From assembly GCA_017537905.1 (NCBI GenBank), contig JAFYJX010000045.1:1-27158 (forward strand): DNA of 27,158 bases, given 5' to 3'. The position numbers were made by a program, and so were the translations under genes. This stretch comes from Clostridiales bacterium. GTDB lineage: Bacteria; Bacillota_A; Clostridia; Saccharofermentanales; Saccharofermentanaceae. A model generated the notes under the pieces. It worked only from the letters and a program-made list of their open reading frames with translations. It was not told the DNA's origin and searched no databases. Of this stretch, positions 7,284 to 14,602 are shown in pieces; position 1 is the first letter of the stretch, and every line of letters begins with the position of its first letter.

Positions 7284-9662
7284 ATGAAAAAATCCGGATG
7301 CATGGCGGTGATACTGGCTGTCAGCATGCTTATGCCAACGCTCGCGGCCTGCTCGAAAGCAGCGAAAAACACGACCGTCAAAAAGAATGACACATGGTTC
7401 GAATCAACGAGGTTCGGTCTGAAGCCTGACATCCTTAATACCGAGATGGTGGAGAGCAGCGCTGTAAGCTACGGCGGCGGCAAGGTTTACCATGTGTACA
7501 GCCTTACTAATCTCGCAGATTACGACAACTACAGAAGGACTATGCTTGACACATACGACGACAAGGGCAATCTCCTAAGTCACGTTAAGGTGGAAGATCC
7601 TGCAAATTACGCGATTGACAGCATTAAAACGGTCAACACGCCGGACAGTAATAATATGGCGGAGGCAATTGCGGTGCTTTTCGCGCCGGGCGGCTTTGAT
7701 ACGGCAATATTATCGATCGATCTTAATACCGGAAAGGCAGGGAGCCCTAAGTTTTTCAAGGACGCGAAGGGGCAGCCTCTGCAGGTGTCTTTAGGCGGCA
7801 AGGATACGGCCGGCATATCAGAAGTCTATCCGGCAGGTGAATACTATATTCCCGTCATCCGGACGGCCGGAATGGCGGGCGGTGCGGCCGTACACGCGTG
7901 GGCTTTCAAGGGTCCGGATTATGTGTGCGAGTTCGACTTTACAGAGCTTCCCAATGTATATGAGATCGAAGAGTTCTCGTACGATTCGAAAACAGAATCT
8001 TTCTACACCGTTGGCCACACGACGAACGAGGGCCTGCAGGTGCTGAAGTTTGACGCGAAGAACGGAAAGAAGATCAGCAGCGAGAAGTACACCGCGCAGG
8101 GTGACATCAATCTCGCGGACTTTAAGCCGGTGCCGTCAGGGGGACTTTGCAAGATCGACACTCTCGGCAACATCACGATGTTCGATATGGAATCTCAGGA
8201 AGTAAAGACCGTCGTTGACAACAACTGGTATACACCTTATTTCTCGGACCTCGCAGAGGATGTAAGCCTCGTTTTTTGCGACAGCAGTACCGCCGTTATA
8301 CATTCGGCGAAAACGTCCGGATACTCATTCCTTTTTTCTGGTTCCGACGAGTCGGTCACAATTCTTACGAAGTGCGAAAACAACCCGCACGAGGGCAAGA
8401 AGATAATCGAGCTCGCGACACCGATAGATAAGGAGATCTCCGAATATCTGTCGAATGCAATATATGAATTCAACAGGACCGATAACGAGTATCTCATAAG
8501 GGTCTGGAGCAAGTACAAGAGCGGCATCAGGACAGGCAGGGATCTGTCCATGTTGAACATCGACAATGAGAAATTATATACGATGATCCAGGAGCTCAAG
8601 GGCGATGACGCGCCCGATCTCGCAATCGGGATCCAGAAAAATTATGCGATGAGGGATGAGATCTTCGAAGACTTGACGGGGTATCTGGACCAAGAGGTTT
8701 TAGATAAGCAGTTTGCCAATATTTTCGAGGCGGCAAAGATCGGAGGCAAGCAGTATTTCCTTCCCGTAACGCTCGAGATAGAGGGCCTTGTGACCGACAA
8801 GACGCTCGTTAAAAACGGCACCTCTGGTATAACTTTCGAAGATTACGACAAGATGGTTAAAAACGATCTGGACGGCTTTACGCCATACGATTATCCGGGC
8901 TCGGTATATAACTACAGGAAGGATTTCCTGCTGTCGTGCATTGACACGAAGGCCGCGATCGAAGGCGGTCAGGCCAGCTTCGGAAGTGAGCAGTTCATAA
9001 AGGCTTCCGAATATTCCAAAGAACATTTTGACAAGGACGGTTTTACAAAGCCCGGAGATTATGTCTGGGACGACGAGATAAAGAAACCCAGAACAGGCTG
9101 CCGCTACGACAAGATCGACAGTTATCTCGGTTATATCCATGCGTGCAAGTCTTCTGAAGGAAACTACACGATAATCGGAACTCCTTCAGTTGACGCATCG
9201 GGCCCGAGATTCAGGGCAATAGAGACTGTCTCGGTCACTTCGCTTTCCGACATGAAAGACGGCTGCAGGAAGTTCATTAATTTTCTGTTCTCCGGCGCAG
9301 GCTATGACGGTTCGTCGGGAGAATTCCAAAATATCGTTACGAATAAAGAGATCATGGCGCGGAACATGTCGATCATCACGGAGAAGAATAATATCGGCCA
9401 GGACACGATGGTGGAGATGAGTAAATACATGTCCGGAATGGAAGACTTTAATAATTTCTACGGCTATAAATCAGCTACCAAAGACATGGAGAAGAACTTC
9501 ATGGAGAGCCTTTCCACGGTCTCGGTCTACTACTATGACGATCCTGTCTTAACGGCTTTTATTTCCGAAGATATAGCGCCCTACTATGCAGGCGACCGTA
9601 CGATCGAAGACGTGATCAAGATTCTTAACGACCGCGCTTCTAAGTACGTTAAAGAGATGTAA
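7284..9662 (+). CDS. Lipoprotein: extracellular solute-binding domain with long N-terminal beta-rich extension
   Basis: A 792-residue surface lipoprotein. The signal ends in a lipobox LAAC with C23. The C-terminal part (about 372-790) reads like a family-1 extracellular solute-binding protein of carbohydrate ABC systems: an ATPIDKEISEYLSNAIYEFN strand-helix start, then DDAPDLAIGI (441-450), and the GKQYFLPVTLEIEGLVTDK segment (488-506). Residues 30-370 have many short beta-strand-like repeats with DDKGN and DAKNGKK turns, suggesting a propeller-like module, but no blade signature is clear. No permease or ATPase is adjacent, so it may feed a transporter encoded elsewhere or act as a sensor. 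AGGAGG lies 8 nt before the ATG. Family of the C-terminal half fairly sure; substrate unknown. Confidence 0.72.
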   Translation: MKKSGCMAVILAVSMLMPTLAACSKAAKNTTVKKNDTWFESTRFGLKPDILNTEMVESSAVSYGGGKVYHVYSLTNLADYDNYRRTMLDTYDDKGNLLSHVKVEDPANYAIDSIKTVNTPDSNNMAEAIAVLFAPGGFDTAILSIDLNTGKAGSPKFFKDAKGQPLQVSLGGKDTAGISEVYPAGEYYIPVIRTAGMAGGAAVHAWAFKGPDYVCEFDFTELPNVYEIEEFSYDSKTESFYTVGHTTNEGLQVLKFDAKNGKKISSEKYTAQGDINLADFKPVPSGGLCKIDTLGNITMFDMESQEVKTVVDNNWYTPYFSDLAEDVSLVFCDSSTAVIHSAKTSGYSFLFSGSDESVTILTKCENNPHEGKKIIELATPIDKEISEYLSNAIYEFNRTDNEYLIRVWSKYKSGIRTGRDLSMLNIDNEKLYTMIQELKGDDAPDLAIGIQKNYAMRDEIFEDLTGYLDQEVLDKQFANIFEAAKIGGKQYFLPVTLEIEGLVTDKTLVKNGTSGITFEDYDKMVKNDLDGFTPYDYPGSVYNYRKDFLLSCIDTKAAIEGGQASFGSEQFIKASEYSKEHFDKDGFTKPGDYVWDDEIKKPRTGCRYDKIDSYLGYIHACKSSEGNYTIIGTPSVDASGPRFRAIETVSVTSLSDMKDGCRKFINFLFSGAGYDGSSGEFQNIVTNKEIMARNMSIITEKNNIGQDTMVEMSKYMSGMEDFNNFYGYKSATKDMEKNFMESLSTVSVYYYDDPVLTAFISEDIAPYYAGDRTIEDVIKILNDRASKYVKEM

Positions 9663-9697
9663 CCCAAGTTCATTAGAACTCCCGAAAGCACAAGGTG

Positions 9698-9724
9698 AGG
9701 CTGCCCCTGCAGAAGAGGCAGCCT
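9698..9724 (+). terminator. Probable terminator hairpin after the solute-binding lipoprotein
   Basis: AGGCTGCC (9698-9705) and GGCAGCCT (9717-9724) form a perfect 8-bp stem with an 11-nt loop. The T-tract that follows is poor (TATCGCTTATTT), so termination may be partial. It lies in the 109-bp gap before the next gene. Confidence 0.55.
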
Positions 9725-9771
9725 TATCGCTTATTTGCATTTCCGCCGATGCTATTTTATTCTGTCTAATA

Positions 9772-11244
9772 ATGGGAACTAAGATAAATACAAAAGGAAA
9801 GCTCATAACAGATATAGCCGTCTGCGCTATATGGTCTTTGTTTGTGCTTGTAGTTTCCGGCTGCAATTGGGATTATTTAAATCCCGTCCGCACCGTCATC
9901 CTGATCCTTGGCTTTGCGGGTCTCTCATATCTCATTTTGAAGAACGAAGGCACAGGCAAAGAGGAGAGGATCATCGCGGTCGCAACGATCCTTGCCGTCG
10001 GAATCAGGACGTTCTACGTGCTTTATACCGGCACAACGCAGAGACAGCACGACATGGGCGAATTCGAAGTCTATCACGAGATGAACTATCACTCGGAATA
10101 CATCGAATACCTTCTGAATAACCACAGACTTTACGATCAGAACATTACCGAGCACTGGCAGTTCTACCATCCGCCGCTTCTTCACATAATCAGCGCGGTC
10201 TTCTTCGGGATCTACAGGAAAATAGCGCCCTCGATGGCGCATAACTGGGATGCTCTGCAGAGCCTCTCGCTGTTCTATTCGCTTGTGACGCTTGCTGTTC
10301 TGAAGAAGTTCACAGGCCTCTGGAACTTATCCAAAAAGGGCATGACGACTGCCTATATGGTATTTGCTTTCCTTCCGCAGTTCATCGTTTTCGCAGGCGC
10401 GTTAAACAACGATCCTCTGGCAGTTCTCTTCGCGGTCGCAGCGCTCTACTTAGCTGTTCTCTGGTACAACGGCGAAAAGAGATCGTTTGCAAAACTCATG
10501 GGAATAAGCGTCCTGGTCGGCCTTGGCATGATGACAAAGCTCTCTGCAGGACTTATCGCTGTGCCGGTAGGATTCCTGATGGTAAAGGCCTTTTTCGAGT
10601 CAAAGAAAAAGTTCAGCTACGTGTGGCAGTATATCGTTTTCCTGCTGGTCTGCGCGCCTCTGGGACTCTGGTATCAGGTGAGATCTTATATTCTCTGGAA
10701 GGTACCGCTTACATATGTTGCAGTTCCTGATTACAATTACAGCCCGGGACTTCTGATCCCCGACGTGCCTTTCTGGAAAAGGTTTACGACATTTGGCGAC
10801 GGCATCGATTACAACATCATTTCCGAGACTTTGAATGAGGCTGTTTTCGACGGTGAGTACTATAGAAAACACATGGTGCTCGCGCTTATCGGATATTTGC
10901 TCCTCGCGTCGTTTACGGTATTTACGATCACGATCGCATTTAACTTTATTTTCGCGTGGATAAAAGACAGAAACCTGATGAACCTTGTCATGACGATACT
11001 TCTCGTATCGCAACTGGGATTCTACATTCACTTCTGTTTTGCATATCCTTATACATGCACGATGTCTTTCAGATATATCGTTCCGACGATCGTTGCAGGC
11101 GCCTATTATTCAGGCAGATCGGAGGATAAGGCGCCGCGCCTCTTAGGACTCATTACGAAAGTGTCGGTATATGCGGCAGCCATTTTCTCGATGGCGCTTT
11201 ACTTGTTTGCATGGCACCTTGATGTCAGCGGCGTTTACCACTGA
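9772..11244 (+). CDS. Membrane glycosyltransferase, GT39/ArnT-like
   Basis: A 490-residue polytopic membrane protein with about ten hydrophobic segments. After the first two helices comes an extracytoplasmic loop with QHDMGEF (92-98) and FYHPPLLH (131-138). This matches the DxE-type loop and HPP motif of GT-C fold transferases (PMT/ArnT/GT39 group) that use lipid-linked sugars. The likely role is to add a sugar to a cell-envelope acceptor; the substrate cannot be read. No clear ribosome site precedes the ATG (TGTCTAATAATGGG), so the start is less certain, or translation is leaderless. The stop codon abuts the stop of the convergent lipoprotein gene with no spacer. Confidence 0.75.
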   Translation: MGTKINTKGKLITDIAVCAIWSLFVLVVSGCNWDYLNPVRTVILILGFAGLSYLILKNEGTGKEERIIAVATILAVGIRTFYVLYTGTTQRQHDMGEFEVYHEMNYHSEYIEYLLNNHRLYDQNITEHWQFYHPPLLHIISAVFFGIYRKIAPSMAHNWDALQSLSLFYSLVTLAVLKKFTGLWNLSKKGMTTAYMVFAFLPQFIVFAGALNNDPLAVLFAVAALYLAVLWYNGEKRSFAKLMGISVLVGLGMMTKLSAGLIAVPVGFLMVKAFFESKKKFSYVWQYIVFLLVCAPLGLWYQVRSYILWKVPLTYVAVPDYNYSPGLLIPDVPFWKRFTTFGDGIDYNIISETLNEAVFDGEYYRKHMVLALIGYLLLASFTVFTITIAFNFIFAWIKDRNLMNLVMTILLVSQLGFYIHFCFAYPYTCTMSFRYIVPTIVAGAYYSGRSEDKAPRLLGLITKVSVYAAAIFSMALYLFAWHLDVSGVYH

Positions 11245-11826
11245 TCAGACAAATTTAGTACCGGTCAGGGACCAATAGGTTCCGCCGTCTTCCTCATATG
11301 TCCCGAAAACGCCCAGAATCGTGATCTCAGCGCCTTCAGCGGGATAATCCTTAGGATATACGTTATCGCCCTCCAGAATAAATTCTATGCCCTGCTGGCA
11401 GCATGCAGCGGCATCTGACACGAAGCAAGCGAAGTGATACTTGTCTTTTGCTTCGTCGTAATAGACTGTGAACGTTCCTGATACCTTAATCGTTCTTCCG
11501 ATATATTCTTTGGGGAAGATCATCATGTTATAGACTTCGGCATAGATGAGGTCTGAAGAAAGCTTGGTGAGGTCATAATCTATTCCGTCCGCGCCCAATG
11601 ATTCCGCCGAATAATCGGCCAGAGGATCAGGTGTGGGAGAGGGCAGGGTCGTAGCTGCCGTGGAAGTGGTTCCTTCAGAGTTTTCTTCAGACATCCTGGA
11701 TTCCAAAACGTCTTTTAACCCTGTCGTCTGTGCAGTCATCTTGTTCTGCGGACCGTTGCTGCTGCCACAGCCGGCCATGAGGCCTGCCATAGCGGCACAT
11801 ATGATCAAACTTGTTATCTTACGCAT
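11245..11826 (-). CDS. Lipoprotein resembling the C-terminal domain of YcgQ (TIGR03943/DUF1980), zinc-linked
   Basis: A 193-residue lipoprotein with lipobox LMAGC (C20), then a Ser/Thr-rich linker (about 25-70) and a compact domain. That domain carries PKEYIGRTIKVSGTF (105-119) and DAAACCQQGIEF (138-149) with adjacent cysteines C142-C143. It recalls the C-terminal OB-like domain of the Zur-regulated YcgQ/TIGR03943 proteins, but lacks their N-terminal membrane part. The start at 11826 is chosen over 11856 because AGGAG lies 6 nt before it and the signal peptide then begins MRKITSL. It lies 86 bp after the ZnuA-like gene on the same strand, so a role in metal handling is inferred. Convergent with, and touching, the glycosyltransferase gene. 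Confidence 0.65.
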   Translation of the reverse strand: MRKITSLIICAAMAGLMAGCGSSNGPQNKMTAQTTGLKDVLESRMSEENSEGTTSTAATTLPSPTPDPLADYSAESLGADGIDYDLTKLSSDLIYAEVYNMMIFPKEYIGRTIKVSGTFTVYYDEAKDKYHFACFVSDAAACCQQGIEFILEGDNVYPKDYPAEGAEITILGVFGTYEEDGGTYWSLTGTKFV

Positions 11827-11846
11827 TTTTTCTCCTGTAACGACGA

Positions 11847-11879
11847 ACATCTGCAAGCGATTATATCACCTGCAGATGT
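11847..11879 (-). other. Intercistronic hairpin between the ZnuA-like and YcgQ-like genes
   Basis: ACATCTGCA (11847-11855) and TGCAGATGT (11871-11879) form a perfect 9-bp stem with a 15-nt AT-rich loop. It sits just upstream of the ribosome site of the lipoprotein gene. It may set relative expression of the two genes. The loop contains TATAAT on the minus strand, but no good -35 was found. Confidence 0.5.
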
Positions 11880-11912
11880 CCGTAGTGCCTATGAAAGGGT
11901 ATTAAATATGTA

Positions 11913-12887
11913 TTATTTCAAAGCCTCTGTAAGAACGGAAAGGTTGGCTTTCATGATGGAGAGATAGGTCGTTCCGTTCTTATGATCAGCTGTTGAAGCC
12001 GACTGCATGGAGTCCATGGTCAGGATCTTCTGATCCTTGGATGTTGTGTTCTGCACGATGGTTTCAGCGATCCTGTGATCCTTTCCTTCGATCGTGAGGA
12101 CTACAGGGAGATTTAATTCATCGACCTTCTTGGACAGGAAAGTGATAGTCTCGAAGCTTGCTTCGGATTCGGCAGAGCAACCTACGAATGCTGCGTAGTA
12201 AGTAAGACCGTAGTCATCGACCAGATATCTGAAAGGGAAGCGGTCGCCGAAAAGGAGCGTCTTGTTGGAAGCGGCCTCTACAACAGCCTTGTAATCGCTG
12301 TCGAGAGATTTCAGTGATTCGATGTAGGCATCAGAATTCTTCTTATATGCTTCCGCATTTGACGCATCGATCTTCTGCATTGCATCGGAAATGCTCTGCA
12401 CCAGAACTTCAGCGTTTCTTAAGGAGAGCCATACATGCTCGTCGTATTCAATCTCGCCTTCGTCCTCTTCCTCGTCTTCGTCCTCGCCCTGCATGCCTTC
12501 AACGACTTCTTCTTCCTTAACTTTGTCGCCTAATACATCTAAGAGGTTGATTACGACCATGTCCTTATTTGTTGCTTCCTTAAGTGCATCAGCAACCCAG
12601 TCGTCAGACTCGCCGCCTACATAGACAAAGAGGTCACAGGATGAGACCTTCATTATGTCCGATGCTGTGGGCTGGAAGCTGTGGAGATCAACTCCGTTGT
12701 CGAGAAGCAGGGTAACATCTGCATTTGAGGCCTTGTCGCCCAATACGTTCATTACCCAGTCATATTCAGGGAAGATCGTTGTTACGATCTTGATCTTGTC
12801 TTTTCCTTTTGCTCCGGCAGAACTGCACGCAGTAAGTGAACCTACAGCCAAAAATGCTGCAACAACTACTGATAAAAGCTTTTTCAC
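11913..12887 (-). CDS. Metal ABC transporter substrate-binding lipoprotein (ZnuA-like)
   Basis: Captures divalent metal, probably zinc, outside the membrane for an ABC importer. With a GTG start at 12887 the 324-residue protein begins with a lipoprotein signal, lipobox LTAC (C21). Metal-site residues visible are H69 in DLHSFQPT and H151 in DEHVWLSLRNA. The loop between them (about 125-148) is strongly acidic instead of His-rich. The usual third His (HxAFxY) reads GDRFPFRYL, so that ligand is replaced. Upstream ATG codons at 13010 and 12950 are disfavoured: the first lies before the predicted transcription start and neither has a ribosome site. AGGAGG lies 30 nt before the GTG with a hairpin between. 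No permease or ATPase gene is adjacent. Confidence 0.87.
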   Translation of the reverse strand: MKKLLSVVVAAFLAVGSLTACSSAGAKGKDKIKIVTTIFPEYDWVMNVLGDKASNADVTLLLDNGVDLHSFQPTASDIMKVSSCDLFVYVGGESDDWVADALKEATNKDMVVINLLDVLGDKVKEEEVVEGMQGEDEDEEEDEGEIEYDEHVWLSLRNAEVLVQSISDAMQKIDASNAEAYKKNSDAYIESLKSLDSDYKAVVEAASNKTLLFGDRFPFRYLVDDYGLTYYAAFVGCSAESEASFETITFLSKKVDELNLPVVLTIEGKDHRIAETIVQNTTSKDQKILTMDSMQSASTADHKNGTTYLSIMKANLSVLTEALK

Positions 12888-12897
12888 GTTTACGAAT

Positions 12898-12923
12898 AAC
12901 CGTCCGGAAACGGTTTTCCTCCT
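12898..12923 (-). promoter_or_regulatory. Ribosome site separated from the GTG start by a hairpin
   Basis: On the minus strand AGGAGG (12918-12923) is followed by a 6-bp hairpin AACCGT/ACGGTT (12898-12915), then 10 nt to the GTG at 12887. The linear distance is 30 nt; with the hairpin formed it is about 12 nt, close to a working spacing. The structure therefore decides the start and could control translation. Confidence 0.5.
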
Positions 12924-12966
12924 GACTAATAATTGCTTGATCTTTCTCATTCCGAAAATATGAATA

Positions 12967-12981
12967 TGAGAATCGTTCTCA
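12967..12981. promoter_or_regulatory. Fur-family box 2 (over the transcription start)
   Basis: TGAGAAT-C-GTTCTCA, a 7-1-7 dyad with one mismatched pair, has the spacing of Fur/Zur boxes. It begins just after the -10 element of the ZnuA-like gene promoter, so occupancy would block transcription. Zur is the natural guess given the gene, but a Fur or Mn-type regulator is possible. Confidence 0.7.
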
Positions 12982-13010
12982 ATTGTAGTCAGGAGGCACC
13001 ACTTTGTCAA
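12982..13010 (-). promoter_or_regulatory. Strong promoter of the ZnuA-like gene
   Basis: On the minus strand TTGACA (13005-13010) is a consensus -35, followed by a 17-bp spacer and TACAAT (12982-12987). Transcription would start near 12975, within Fur-family box 2. This excludes an ATG at 13010 as the translation start. Confidence 0.8.
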
Positions 13011-13016
13011 TAGATT

Positions 13017-13031
13017 TGAGAATAATTCTCA
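13017..13031. promoter_or_regulatory. Fur-family box 1 (upstream of -35)
   Basis: TGAGAAT-A-ATTCTCA is a perfect 7-1-7 palindrome, and the symmetry extends three bases further on each side (13014-13034). It sits directly upstream of the TTGACA element, so the two boxes bracket the core promoter. Confidence 0.8.
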
Positions 13032-13107
13032 AATTCTTCCCAAAATCCCCTGTTTTCAAGTATTCTCTTCGCCTGATCCGGAGCTGTCGCCAGGCAAGAG
13101 AGGTGCA

Positions 13108-13722
13108 TTAATCGTCGATATCTGTGTTACTCAAATGCTCGAATTCCTGGCCTTGGGTGTTAATTACGTGCGTCTTTGACGGGAGCTTGTCGAATTTTAC
13201 GACGCAGCATGGATATGTGAATGCCTGTATAACGACATCACCTTCGACGGGTGAAGTCTCTTCGACCATTATCACGAGCTCGCCATTCTGAAGGCCGATA
13301 TCAACTATCTTGATATCGTACCCGCCCGTGTTCTTTTCGCCGGAGCAGACGGCAATATAAAAAGGCGCACCGGGCTCATCTGCCTGGGCGAAATAACATC
13401 CTCTCTGTTTATGTGAACCTGTGTATTCGTTGTCTTTTATTATCGTGAAGTTGTAATCACCGATGACGCCTGAGTCCGGAAGCTTACCGTTGTAGGAAGT
13501 CCTGGCGGATTCGTAATTGCCGTCGTTGATGTTTATGGGAACCAGAATAGAACCATTTGAAGTATCCGAAGGCACCGTCGTATACGGATCAGGATCGAAG
13601 TCACCGACAGAGCTTGGGATCTCAGATGACTTTGTTGCCGTGACCTTGCACCCTGTGGCGATTCCTGCCATCAGCGCGAAAACCATTGTTATGCATAAAG
13701 TAGCTTTTATCCCTGAATTCAT
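13108..13722 (-). CDS. PrcB-domain lipoprotein
   Basis: A 204-residue lipoprotein with lipobox IATGC (C25 from the chosen start) and a Ser/Pro/Thr-rich linker. The C-terminal domain (about 105-190) has APFYIAVCSGEKNTGGYDI, then a strand rich in Val/Ile and AFTYPCCVVKF. This is the pattern of the PrcB C-terminal domain (PF14343), named from a Treponema protease complex; in Clostridia its role is not established. The second ATG (13722) is preferred: GGAGG is 8 nt before it but only 2 nt before the first ATG at 13728. It is separated from the ZnuA-like gene by 220 bp holding that gene's own promoter, so it is probably a separate unit. Confidence 0.75.
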   Translation of the reverse strand: MNSGIKATLCITMVFALMAGIATGCKVTATKSSEIPSSVGDFDPDPYTTVPSDTSNGSILVPININDGNYESARTSYNGKLPDSGVIGDYNFTIIKDNEYTGSHKQRGCYFAQADEPGAPFYIAVCSGEKNTGGYDIKIVDIGLQNGELVIMVEETSPVEGDVVIQAFTYPCCVVKFDKLPSKTHVINTQGQEFEHLSNTDIDD

Positions 13723-13800
13723 TTTCATAACCTCCCTTGGGGTTTATACCATATATACAATTGAGACCTTTATTTTGTTGCATTTTGAAGCGGCCGCGGG

Positions 13801-13809
13801 TGTTATAAT
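13801..13809 (+). promoter_or_regulatory. Extended -10 promoter of the tautomerase gene
   Basis: TGTTATAAT (TG at 13801-13802, TATAAT at 13804-13809) is a full extended -10 element 34 bp before the ATG. No good -35 is present, as is usual for extended -10 promoters. AAGGAG (13831-13836) follows as ribosome site. Confidence 0.65.
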
Positions 13810-13843
13810 AGATACCAGATAAGTAGGAAAAAGGAGACATCAC

Positions 13844-14068
13844 ATGCCACACGTAGAAATCAAATGCTTCCCCGGAAGAACCGAAGAACAGAAGTTAAAG
13901 TGCGCCGAAGAAGTCACAAAGGCCATTGCAGAGACAATGGGCTGCAATGCTTCGAGCGTATCGATCGCCATAAAAGAAGTCGCCCAGGACGACTGGAAAG
14001 AACAGGTCTGGGATAAGCAGATCGCGCCTGACAACAATCTTTATAAGAAACCCGGATACACCTGCTGA
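13844..14068 (+). CDS. pptA: 4-oxalocrotonate tautomerase family protein (PptA-like)
   Basis: A 74-residue cytosolic enzyme of the tautomerase superfamily, which interconverts keto and enol forms of small acids. The catalytic Pro becomes the N-terminus after Met removal (MPHVEIKCFPGRTEEQ). The rest aligns well by eye with E. coli PptA/YdcE, including SSVSIAIKEV, DWKEQVWDKQIAP and the KKPGY C-terminus. The natural substrate is not known for this branch. It lies 21 bp before a nitroreductase-family gene, probably in the same transcript from the extended -10 promoter. Family assignment is strong; the symbol is by resemblance only. Confidence 0.88.
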   Translation: MPHVEIKCFPGRTEEQKLKCAEEVTKAIAETMGCNASSVSIAIKEVAQDDWKEQVWDKQIAPDNNLYKKPGYTC

Positions 14069-14089
14069 TAAGTTATAAGGAGGACCGAT

Positions 14090-14602
14090 ATGGATTTTCG
14101 AAAAGTAGTATCTGACCGTTATTCGTGCAAGAGTTACGACGGCCGCAAGGTCGAGCCGGCCATCCTCGACAGGATACTTGAAGCCGGAAGATTAGCACCT
14201 ACCGCGAAAAATCTTCAGGAGCAGCACATCTATGTCCTTCAGTCAGATGAGGCCCTCGCGAAAGTCGATATGGTCACACCCTGCAGATATAACGCGGGAA
14301 CATGCCTTCTCGTTGCTTTCGACAAGAATAATGTTTATACATATCCGGGCTCGCAAAGAGAGTCAGGCATAGAGGATGCGACGATCGTAGCGACACACCT
14401 GATGCTCGCAGCAGCCAACGAAGGCGTGGATTCCTGCTGGCTTAACTGCATCGATCTTGCAAAGGCTCATGCTGAATTCGGACTTCCCGACAATGAAGAA
14501 GTTCTCATGATCTTAGACCTGGGATATGCCACCGAAGGCACGGGTCCTCTTGCCAATCACGGCAGCAGAAAACCCATCACGGAGACAGTCACTTATTTGT
14601 GA
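14090..14602 (+). CDS. Nitroreductase family protein
   Basis: A 170-residue FMN-dependent oxidoreductase of the nitroreductase fold. The N-terminus has the family pattern RYSCKSYDGRKVEP (11-24), then LEAGRLAPTAKNLQ (31-44), where the loop contacts the flavin phosphate. GIEDATIVATHLMLAAANEG (97-116) is the usual dimer helix, and LNCID/LPDNEEVLMILDLGYA matches the C-terminal half. Substrates in this family range from nitroaromatics to quinones and iodotyrosine, so no specific reaction is claimed. AAGGAGG precedes the ATG. Its last 10 bp overlap the end of the convergent transglutaminase gene. Confidence 0.9.
   Translation: MDFRKVVSDRYSCKSYDGRKVEPAILDRILEAGRLAPTAKNLQEQHIYVLQSDEALAKVDMVTPCRYNAGTCLLVAFDKNNVYTYPGSQRESGIEDATIVATHLMLAAANEGVDSCWLNCIDLAKAHAEFGLPDNEEVLMILDLGYATEGTGPLANHGSRKPITETVTYL

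Noticed and set aside
12888..13010. ATG starts at 13010 or 12950 for the ZnuA-like gene
   Set aside because: The first is upstream of the predicted transcription start and inside the -35 element; the second has no ribosome site and adds a basic extension before the lipoprotein signal.
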